Shown here: one piece after another, positions 55,812 to 64,000 of the stretch
Layout of the letters: every line of letters begins with the position of its first letter
Numbering within the stretch: the stretch's first letter is position 1
NCBI RefSeq assembly: GCF_905147365.1
Contig: NC_056409.1
Coordinates: forward strand, 18,791,001-18,855,000
Source of the DNA: Aricia agestis
Taxonomy: Eukaryota > Arthropoda > Insecta > Lepidoptera > Lycaenidae
Length of the DNA stretch: 64,000 bases
Direction of reading: 5' to 3'
Made by a program: the position numbers and the translations under genes
The notes under the pieces: generated by a model
Told to the model about the DNA's origin: nothing
Database searches by the model: none
Seen by the model: only the letters and a program-made list of their open reading frames with translations

Positions 55812-55924
55812 AATTAGCCAGGCCATATCGGTGCAACGCATTGTTTCTTCCAAAATAGCATTTCCGGCATTTCTGATTCAGATTTAGGCTTCAAAATTAT
55901 ATTGATTGATAATCAAATTTATAA

Positions 55925-56143
55925 TTATATTGAGTGACTGACTGACATGGTGATCTATCAACGCACAGCCAAAACCACTGGACGGATCGGTCTTAAATTT
56001 GGCATGTATGTAGATGTTATGACGTAGGCATCCGCTAAGAGAGGATTTTGATCAAATCTACCCCCAAGGGGTCAAAATAAGGGATGAAAGTTTGTATATA
56101 ATAATACTTGCTAACGCGAGCGAAGCCGCGGGCAAAAGCTCGT
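55925..56143 (+). mobile_element. Helitron-like fragment
   Basis: Runs through 'accactggacggatcggtct' and 'aaggggtcaaaataaggg' to cgcgagcgaagccgcgggcaaaagctcgt. The end is similar to but not a perfect CTAG end. Confidence 0.5.
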
Positions 56144-56954
56144 AACGATATAATTGGGAAATATCAGTCGATTATTTTATTTTTTCGAATTCGAATTTAA
56201 AATCGTAATGGTGTTACTAGACAAATATAATATAACGATGCTAAAATCTGAAAGTAGGCACAACGAAACAACACGCTATTATAGTTAATTTGTTATAGAC
56301 GCCTTAGGCTTAATTTCAATATTTATCACTATAAAATTATAAATACACAACTAGATGGACGAGGGTCTAAAATTATAATTTAATAGAATTAATATCGAAT
56401 AACTGAAGTGACCCTTGTCTATTTCAAAATGAAGCATCATCCGAATTGAAATTAAAATAATGAGACATAATTTCTGAAGTTCTTCATTTGTTTGTCAATT
56501 TAATTAAAATTATCCGAAAAAATATGTAATATGACCTTGATTTATTTCTGTGAATATGACCATAATGAGAGACGATGTGACATAAAACCCTACTCTTTAA
56601 CTGACCGTAAAAGAAAACGTTATAGTTCTGTTTAAATCACTCGATGATGATAATGAGAAAATGCACCAATAAATTGTGAACTTTAAATTGCTTCTATCAT
56701 ATATTATAGGAGCCAATAAAAGTCAGGAAGAAAAATGATAACCCCCACAATATTACTGCATTGCTAATTACGAAATCGCAATCAATCTTGTATGCTCTGG
56801 CTGCAACAAATTTTCATTTGGATTCCGTTTAATTACTGATAGGCATTAAGGGTTTTATTAAAGCTTTTATGTGTATGCAAATTTTATCTGCGACGGTCAT
56901 TTCAGCATATTTGGTCTCGATTTTTTTTTATTATTTGACGTATTATGTATTATC
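56144..56954. other. AT-rich intergenic stretch, nothing recognised
   Basis: No frame or repeat end supported. Confidence 0.5.
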
Positions 56955-57056
56955 AGAGGAGTGGCTTCATCGGTAAAAGGTAACCAACCTAAATAATTAG
57001 GTAGGTGCCCCTTTACCTATGAATCTACTCCGCCCGTGAATCAATTTCTTCGATGA
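56955..57056. mobile_element. Small diverged MITE
   Basis: Imperfect inverted arms: gcttcatcggtaaaaggtaa and the complement of tttacctatgaatctactcc, with a aacctaaataattaggt core. Confidence 0.5.
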
Positions 57057-58376
57057 TATTATAATATTATAGTTGGGGAGGGGAAGACGGGATTTCGGGA
57101 CAAGCTCGAGCGTGTCACATTAAGCTTGTCTAGGCTTCCGACATGTGTCTAGTTATCGTGGTATAGAAATCAGATTTCTCACATGGTGGGTTAAACTTTT
57201 TTTTTTAATATTTAAATGTCATCGGATCTGTCAGATTAAGATCATTTATTTATTCAGATTAAATGTTCAGTATACCCCAAAGAAACTTCCATATAAAGCA
57301 CTGACGGTTCAAAGGTAAGATAAGCCGGTACGGACATTATAGTATACTAGATTAGAATTTGAGTTATACAGTAGGTACCCCCTCTAATTTTGGTAATAAA
57401 TTATTTTAGTTAATAGAATCTAGGTTTTTGTGTCATTTAATTTTTGGGTGTTTACTAGGAGATAGTAACAAGTCAATGACCAATGTTTTCCTGCTCAATG
57501 GCCTTGACCACGATAAGCCATATTGTATTCGGATTGGCCATATCAGTAGACCAAGCTTATCAAAATCACTCCTATATAATATTTTAAATCTTTCTTCCGA
57601 AACTATTTTAAAAAGAGATTAGTGGAGAGACACTCAACGATGATTGAACTTCAATTTAATGAAGAGTTTGACAGAAAATTTATGGGGATTGGGGCTTTAA
57701 ATGTCAAAATCTTCATATTATAATTACAATTAAGTAATTAACATTTGTCTCTGAGTACGGCAGTAAGTCCTCAATCAGGTCAGAGGCCAACAGAATGATT
57801 ATTCTTACATGGATAAGGGTATAAGTTACGCGATGTCCAAATATTCCAATTTCTGCGTTAATTCAAAAATATTCATACTTCGATCGCAGATGCCAGGAAG
57901 TGATTTTGTATTCTATTGTTGTCGCGATCGCCGCTGCTCTTATGGGGCTTGAAGAATTAATCTAGAATTTTTAATACAGTTTTACCTTATCCTTTCATAA
58001 GCAGTTATACTTAATTATTTATTATTACGAATTGATTTACCTTTAATATTATTTTGGAAAACATTTTATTCAAATTCAAGTTGAGAAGAATTCTTGCAAC
58101 TGTAGTTTGATTCATTTCGTTTGGAAATAAATCTGTTCTTGTTTCACATGGTAACAAATTGGAATATAAATCATGAGACCAGGTGTGTAAGCTGTGGTAA
58201 TTGTTATGTCATAAGCACATCTTGCTATTTAAGTTGTGATATTTCTGTAAATGCGGATGTATTTACATATCATCTACGGCAAGAAAGGTCTGTGTTAAAG
58301 ATGTTTGCATGTTCACCAACTCAACTTACGTAAAAGCCTCAACGTTCGCCAACACGAGACTAATAATGTTCTTCTA
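57057..58376. other. Intergenic stretch with one repeat relic
   Basis: 57880-57965 ('ctcttatggggcttgaag') matches 6300-6400. Frames at 57428 and 58121 have no supporting evidence. Confidence 0.5.
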
Positions 58377-58640
58377 CAGTGTGTATCAAAAATAAGTGAT
58401 AATACTTTAGGGTGTGTACGTGTTCCTAGTAGAGAGTTCACTGTGAAAGTAGCAGCGCTGAAAGACCAAATTTTTTTTCACTTTTGTATGGGGAAACTCG
58501 TGACGCTCGGGCCCTTCCCATACAAAAGTGAAAAAAAATCGTCTTTCAGCGCTACTACTTTCACAGTGAACTCTCTACAAGGAACACGTACACACCCTAA
58601 GGTATGCTAAGGTATTATCACTTATTTTTGTTACACACTG
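58377..58640. mobile_element. TA-flanked MITE with about 90-bp inverted arms
   Basis: It begins cagtgtgtatcaaaaataag and ends with the complement, cacactg, flanked by TA on both sides. Arms extend through tagagagttcactgtgaaag and agcgctgaaag. The TA duplication points to a Tc1/mariner-type origin. Relics at 17741 and 23340. The 101-codon frame at 58305 is a palindrome by-product. Confidence 0.85.
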
Positions 58641-58859
58641 TATATAAACAAAATTTAAATTTAAATTTTGTGAATCTCTCTAAGACTCTAGCTTATTATA
58701 GTTTTGAAATATTTGTAAAAGTCCGTCAGGTTTGTACAGTGAGAAAATATATTAATGATACGAAGTTCGCCAAGTGATAGATGACCTTAAAAACATTTTC
58801 CATGTCATGATGTCCTATGACTTGAGTTAAAGTGTAAAGTGCAAATTATATTTAACTGG
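58641..58859. other. Short spacer, nothing recognised
   Basis: AT-rich. Confidence 0.4.
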
Positions 58860-59197
58860 ACGTTCGCTTCGCCCGCAAAAATTAAATGTTTCACAGATAA
58901 ATTAGTCCACATAAAAATAGCCTATGATCCTTCACGTGGTCTACTTCTTTGCTAAATAACTAACTAAATTGTTCCAGTAGTTCGTGAGATAAGCCCCTTC
59001 AAATTATTTCCCCCGTGTTTTCCACATTTTCCTCTATTTCTGCGATCCTATTAGTCGCAGATAAAATATAGCCTATAGCCTTCCTCGATAAATGGGCTAT
59101 CTAACACTGAAATAAATTTTCAAATCGGACCAGTAGTTCCTGAGATTAGCACGTTCAAACAAACAAACTCTTCCGCTTTATAATATTAAGTATAGAT
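58860..59197 (-). mobile_element. Helitron-like element, reversed
   Basis: On the minus strand it starts tctatacttaatattataaa and ends gcgggcgaagcgaacgtccag. Shares 'ggaactac(t/a)ggtccgattt' and 'gtgttagatag(c/a)' with the copy ending at 10345. Confidence 0.65.
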
Positions 59198-59204
59198 TTT
59201 ATCA

Positions 59205-59508
59205 ATTGAGTATCCTTTATATTTTCAAATTTCCATAATATTTTATACTTTTTGTCCCGTAAATAAAAATGTACGGTTCCCGCACAATAAAATTTTATGA
59301 TTTTCGCCGAAACTATTGAATCTATTCTGATGAAATTTGGTATGGAGATACTTATTTGAATTGAAAGACAAGGAATGCTTTTCGTCCCGGAAAAATGTGC
59401 GGTTCCCACACAATATACTATGATTTGTGCGTAAACTATTCAATCGATGTACTGGAACAATTACTATAAACTAAAGTCCACGCGGACGAAGTCACGGGCA
59501 ACAGCTAG
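59205..59508 (+). mobile_element. Helitron-like 3' part
   Basis: Ends aagtccacgcggacgaagtcacgggcaacagctag before t. The same end occurs at 37074 and, reversed, at 36118. Confidence 0.65.
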
Positions 59509-59849
59509 TTATAAAATGTGTGTTTATTTGATTTTAAATTATTCGTGCTATTAGATTTTAAATTATTCAGTTCAAAATATTACTTAGATAGCCAAGGTTT
59601 TCCTGTTCTAAAAAAACTATCGTAAAGATCTTAATCAATGGTTAGTGTAGATTACAATAATTTAGAAGAATGAAGATTACATAGATAACAAGAGGTATTT
59701 CGTAACATCATTACATTTAATTATAGCATTACTTTAAAAATAAAATAACCAACGTTATTACAAAAATATGTTTAATGATTGTTTTTATCGAAATTTTGTA
59801 GGAGATTAATAAAATTGATACATTTTTGCCAGAGAGTCCACCTAAGATC

Positions 59850-59855
59850 TTTATT
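59850..59855 (-). promoter_or_regulatory. AATAAA overlapping the L3 stop codon
   Basis: On the minus strand the last Gln codon and TAA stop form CAATAAA. If used, the 3' UTR would be only a few tens of bases. Confidence 0.4.
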
Positions 59856-62800
59856 GCTTGCATTTTTCATCGGAATTATCTAGCCACATAAGTCTATTCA
59901 CATCTATGACGTTGGACGATTTCAGAAAATTAAGAACTGTATCTTTGTCTTCGTCTTCCAGATATTTCTTTCTCGATACTATCCAAAACGATTCTGTAAA
60001 AAATATAATGTAACAAATGAGTAAAACCATCAAAACGATAAAAAAATATAACATTGTTCTTATAGTTTCCAGGGACAATTTTTTTGTATTAGCGTATTTT
60101 AGATATTATTTTCTTTTTTATTAGCTTCCCAAGTAGAATTTTACTCCATTTAAGAGTTCACATATAGTTTACACGTGTACTTTTAGCATTAATGTAGTGT
60201 TTTTGTAGATCACCCGTGATGTTTATGCTGTATTATTGCGATAAATTCACCTAAACCTGTCTAAAGGCTTTATATAAGTGTAAATTTGATACTTATAAAT
60301 TTCTATTGGAAATATAATACACTACAAATACTCCATTAGTCAGCTGGCAGAATAAGAGCATTATGGAGGGGTAGATGTGAGCTAATAGATGTTTAGTATT
60401 CCACTTGTTATATGATATAAAACTAGCAATTTAAATATAAGTAGTCACTATTAAAGTGAACATAATATATTATAAAGAAAAAAGCTGTCATGTTTACTTG
60501 TTATACAGATCACAGCGTTAAATTAAAGTTACAATGGTTGATAGCCGTATTACACTTCCACCATATTATTTGTTTGCTAACCTAATATATCAATTTTTTA
60601 TTTAATAGTTGTATCATATAAAAACTACGTAGTTTTCAGTTTTTGTTAGAAGGTACAATTAATAAAGTTACTTTTAGAACTATTTTCATGCCTAATTATT
60701 ATATCAAAAATTTCAAATTGTATATTTGAATTTAATTTAATGATTTTTTTTTATATTTTTACTGAAGCGCGTAAATATTTTAGCAGTAAATATGCATATT
60801 ATATTTCACAGTAAACTTGCATTCCCCATTCACTAATATTTATTTAAAAGTAAAACAGGCACAACATGTTTTATAATAATTAAATCCAAAGTAATATATG
60901 ATATTGAATGTACCGTAACTTCTTGGTGGAAATTCATGTTTCACAGTAATAATATACACTTTTCATGCACTTTTTCCACTTTTACGAGTATTAATAACAT
61001 ACTTGTTAAATCTAATATATAACAATTATGTGTAAAACATAATTGTTATTAATAAAAGTGGAGAAGTGCATGAAAAGTGTATATACTGCCAAAGTAATAT
61101 GTACGCCAGAGATTGAAATAGTTTTCGTAATGACACGTCATGAACGATGCACGCGCCATCTTGAAGCAAGTGTACATATTTAGCTATGTCCACACACACT
61201 TACATCTTCAATTTCCGTCATCAACTTTCATATTGGCGCATTCAATAATTGAATGCGTCAAGGAACGCAACGCCAATATTGTCATTTTTGAAGTTTTGGA
61301 TACGGTCAGAGGGCATGCGTCGCGGGCATGCCTCACGTTCGCTATTGACATTGTCACTTGTTACTCTAATAGACAGCCGTATGTTCAATTGTTACTACTA
61401 ATTATATTCCTGATTTAATACTAATATACTGCTGTTGTACGGCGAGAGTGAACTTAAGGGCTGACTAACTTGTGCCCAAACTGGTAGTTTAAGAGCATTA
61501 CATCCGGTATTATATTATGATATACTTATATCCTAAAATGCTACTTGCATTGTAACGTAGAGTTACCTGTGGTGTCGTTATTTTCATGAATGCAATCATA
61601 TATTACGGCATACTTTTCGTAATCAACCAGCATAACAGTAAGAGAATATACATCAACCACATGTCGAGGGTCTGAAAAGAGAAAAGAAAAGTGATTATAA
61701 TTTATAATGTTATGTAAATGGAAAAAGATCTATACTAATTCTAGCTTTTCTGGCAAATGTTGTTTTACCATAAACTTTGTACGAGGGTAAAATAGTAATA
61801 GCATTATAATAATTATAAACTACAAATTAAAAATAATTAATATGATTTTAATTATTCATTCCAAAGCTAATAGCCTTCATTAAAATAAACATTGAAATAC
61901 AAAATTCACGTTAATACATACATCCAGTCGCTATTGTAAAATACATTTTTCTATCGGCATCCTGTTTTCCAGTAGCAGCTACGAAGTGGTGTTCATCTTC
62001 AGCTACATCTATACTGTCAATCCTTAAGACATCGCCTTCCTTGGAATATTTAGCTGATATACATCCCTCCGCTGTCTCAAAATGATTTGCGTATCTCGCT
62101 ATATCATGCCATACACCAGAAAAGAACTGAAAAAATCAAGCATAGTGCTTTTAAGCTCATCGTATTTAAGCTGATATATTTAGTAAAGATTCAAGTAATC
62201 ACTGAGTTTATAAAAGTTTCCTAAGGACTTATACCATAGTAAAAGGAGGGGAAGTAAGTTATCTTCGGCACCGCGCGCGGCTTGTATGTGTGCGCCATAG
62301 TATCAATGCGTCGCCACGTACGGCACACAACAAAATCTCGGCGGTACCAGCCTAGTAAAACTGGCCGAGATTTTGTTGTGTGCCGTACGTGGCGACGCAT
62401 TGATACTATGGCGCACACATACAAGCCGCGCGCGGTGCCGAAGATAACTTACTTCCCCTCCTTTTACTATGCTTATACTTACCGAGTAGAGTGGCAAGAC
62501 AGTACAGTCGGCCAAGCACTCGATATGTTTATTATGGATGTATTCGGCTGAGGCCGCTGTCTCGCCAGAGGCCCTAGCCAAAGAATTATTCGTTAAAAAC
62601 GATGACGAAATTCGTTATTCAAAATGTATGGGATTTGATATTAGTCTTCGCAAGCGAAATCTCATTAGCTTTGTCCACACTGTGCCTTTTTCTATTCGTC
62701 AAGGGCATGCTTATAACGCATTTAACAGCGAACGTGAGGCATGCCTGCGACGCATGCCCTCTGACCGTGTCCAAAACTTCAAAAATGACAATATTGGCGT

Positions 62801-63172
62801 TGCGTTCCTTGACGCATTCAATTATTGAATGCGCCAATATGAAAGTTGATGACGAAAATTGAAAATGAAAGTGCACAGTGTGGACATAGCTATTTAGCGA
62901 TGACTTATGTCAAACCGCATACATTTTGATAACGAATTTAGTCATCGTTATCAACGAAATATACTTTGTCTGGGGCCTCAGTCTACTCGGTACTATTTAC
63001 TTTCTTTGGTTAGTTTAGCTCAATACTATATACTTTCTTTGGTTAGTTCATAGTTGTACGAAATGTAACTTACTGCAGTGACGTTGAAATTATCAGCTGA
63101 TTTTACTTCGGGACAGGTAGCCTCAGTTCTAGCCACATAGGCAATCAGCATCAAACACACGTAGATTTTCAT
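59851..63172 (-). CDS. Lipocalin L3, insecticyanin/bilin-binding type, four exons
   Basis: Exons on the minus strand, 63172-63074, 62126-61922, 61671-61567 and 59993-59851, give 183 residues. Exons 1 and 2 have exactly the lengths found in L1 and L2 (99 and 205 bases), and phases agree. What is one last exon in L1/L2 is split here by an extra intron after TT in ENNDTT|ESFW. Signal peptide about 1-18; GxW motif FFSGVW at 34-39; second region DYEKYAVIYDC (about 118-128); Arg144 in WIVSRK; four cysteines at 20, 55, 128 and 181. The exon 2 donor is gtatgt rather than gtaagt. A secreted ligand-binding lipocalin is expected. The gene stands furthest upstream in the cluster and is clearly older than the L1/L2 split. 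Its introns hold several MITEs. AATAAA overlaps the stop codon. Confidence 0.94.
60903..61090. mobile_element. MITE, 'ggaaattcatgtt' family, in L3 intron 3
   Basis: Contains 'cttggtggaaattcatgttt', arms around acttttcatgcactttttcc and its complement, and the centre aacaattatgtgtaaaacataattgtt. Relative of 4003-4252. Confidence 0.75.
61130..61405 (-). repeat. Partial copy of MITE 62590, inverted, in L3 intron 3
   Basis: 'ggcgcattcaataattgaat', 'aatattgtcatttttgaagt' and 'gtcagagggcatgcg' match 62700-62890 in reverse. Both frames here and there (FEVLDTVRGHAS) derive from the repeat. Confidence 0.75.
62235..62471. mobile_element. Fold-back element: perfect 108-bp inverted repeats with 7-bp target duplications
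   Basis: The left arm 62235-62342 and right arm 62364-62471 are exact reverse complements around a 21-base loop. cttatac flanks both sides (62228-62234 and 62472-62478). The arms are GC-rich (cggcaccgcgcgcggcttg) in an AT-rich intron. The near-identical 'proteins' read from either strand at 62221 and 62282 are by-products. Confidence 0.93.
62590..62958. mobile_element. MITE with diverged inverted ends, in L3 intron 1
   Basis: The ends gttaaaaacgatgacgaaat and the complement of atttagtcatcgttatcaac are inverted, with inner inverted segments around tgtccacactgtgc. It holds the segment also found reversed at 61130-61405. Confidence 0.75.
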
Positions 63173-63232
63173 ATTATATTCGTACACAAGCAAGTTATTA
63201 TCCGTAACTGGTCTTTACGTAAATCGGCAAAT

Positions 63233-63239
63233 ATTTATA
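63233..63239 (-). promoter_or_regulatory. TATA box of L3
   Basis: TATAAAT on the minus strand about 60 bases before ATG 63172. Confidence 0.55.
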
Positions 63240-63904
63240 TTGTTAATCTCCTCTCCTAAAAAACTGTAATTATAGCAAACAAGTTAATTTGCTATAAATA
63301 AAAGATGCTGTTCATGAAGATGTTAATAATTTATGTAGAAGTTACATAACATTGTATAAATATCACGCCGTGTGAGTTTCTTATGTTGTGGGCCTGTGGC
63401 CTGTGGTCCCATTCTCTCCCGAACTGATTGTATATAAAAAAATATGTTCTATAATTAATTCTTTTCATTTCTTTCTAATTTTATAATGCTATTAATGGTT
63501 TCGCTATCAGCATACTTCGTGATCGGCTTGAAAAATTGGAATGGCAAATAATTTTAAAACGGCGCAATATCGGCCAAATAATGTGGGGTTTTCAAGATCA
63601 ATTACGTAATTTTAACTGCAGTTAAATCTTTAATTTATTTGGAAAGTTCTTAAGTTAAATAGGTATTTAAACATTTTACAGAAACAAAAATACAATTCTC
63701 TTTTATAAAAATCATTTAATGTCATCCGTTTTAAATAAAACGAATCTACGAAAATTTTAATTTGTAATTATAGCCTGCAATTTTTGAAAAAAATATTTAG
63801 TTGATTTGGAGTACAAGTATTAACCGCTCTGCATTCAATTCTTTGTTTTGACTTATTACATTTTTCATCTGAACTATACAACCAAATGAGTCTAGTAATG
63901 TAAA
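63240..63904. other. AT-rich stretch upstream of L3, nothing recognised
   Basis: No gene or repeat end supported. Confidence 0.5.
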
Positions 63905-64000
63905 TAATCTCCCAAGTGCGAGTCGGGCGAGGGTTCCGTACCGTTATATAGCGAAAGTAGGCAAAAATTGTGTTTTTTGGCTATGACCCCCTTAAATATT
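63905..64000 (-). repeat. 'ggttccgtacc'-family repeat, reversed, cut by window end
   Basis: ccaagtgcgagtcgggcgagggttccgtaccgt is the reverse of the 3' end at 1800-1848. Confidence 0.7.

Larger units (their letters stand above)
52467..55870 (+). repeat. Tandem duplication unit 2 (contains lipocalin L2)
   Basis: Directly follows unit 1 in the same orientation. Longer than unit 1 because of insertions in intron 1, intron 2 (MITE 53087, Helitron-like 53474) and two palindromes (55535, 55779). Homology is lost near 55865-55870. Confidence 0.85.

Noticed and set aside
57428..57622. 64-codon frame
   Set aside because: Starts at a non-ATG codon and has no recognisable feature.
58305..58610. 101-codon plus frame
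   Set aside because: Spans the arms of a TA-flanked MITE; both halves mirror each other.
62221..62551. Two 'genes' (67 and 89 codons) giving the same N-terminal protein from opposite strands
   Set aside because: They read the two arms of the perfect inverted repeat and overlap lipocalin L3 intron 1.
62538..62876. Overlapping frames of 85-96 codons, one shared with 61140-61418
   Set aside because: They lie within a MITE and its inverted partial copy; no domain, no splice support.

Overview
The window looks like lepidopteran (moth or butterfly) nuclear DNA. It is AT-rich and its genes have GT-AG introns. The protein-coding content is insect zinc carboxypeptidases and insecticyanin/bilin-binding-type lipocalins. 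Most of the rest is repeats I recognise from Lepidoptera: Helitron-like ends (a short hairpin, then CTAG before T), tRNA-derived SINEs, many short inverted-repeat elements, and the 'ggttccgtacc' and 'cgcccatggacactcgcag' repeats. No database search was possible, so identities rest on motifs and on comparisons inside the window.

Layout. (1) 1-12048: two M14 carboxypeptidases in tandem on the plus strand. The first enters from the left with only its last four exons. The second is complete, with six exons and 454 codons. Both end in a short hydrophobic tail that suggests membrane or GPI attachment. Their introns are loaded with transposons, including a Tc1-type element nested in a TAA-flanked MITE that ends 19 bp before the last exon of gene 1. 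(2) 12049-37080: about 25 kb with no host gene I can support, made of nested SINEs, MITEs, Helitron-like pieces, retroposon fragments and simple repeats. (3) 37083-46328: a nested stack. Two outward-facing Helitron-type ends and (TA)n tracts flank a decayed Tc1-like transposon. Into this a BEL/Pao LTR retrotransposon inserted recently (37958-45299, minus strand), with near-identical 205/206-bp LTRs, an intact 5-bp target duplication and one uninterrupted 2154-codon gag-pol reading frame. That frame continues into an envelope-like domain with a furin-type site but no membrane anchor. (4) 46329-49494: repeats, one SINE and one unexplained ORF. (5) 49495-63172: three lipocalin genes on the minus strand. 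The two nearer ones lie in direct tandem duplicates of about 3 kb that abut near 52466. The third is more diverged and has one extra intron. (6) The last 0.8 kb has no gene.

How the genes fit together. The two host clusters are independent tandem families of secreted or surface proteins: digestive-type carboxypeptidases that trim C-terminal residues of peptides, and small secreted ligand-binding lipocalins. Nothing in the sequence links the two functionally. The duplicated lipocalin units give an internal clock: several MITE or Helitron insertions and two new palindromes are present in one unit and absent from the other. The best leads are the single-ORF BEL/Pao element with a truncated env-like domain, a perfect 108-bp-arm inverted repeat with 7-bp target duplications in an intron of the third lipocalin, the template-switch-like palindromes in the second lipocalin unit, the hydrophobic tails of both carboxypeptidases, and a MITE carrying clustered TATCGATA sites.
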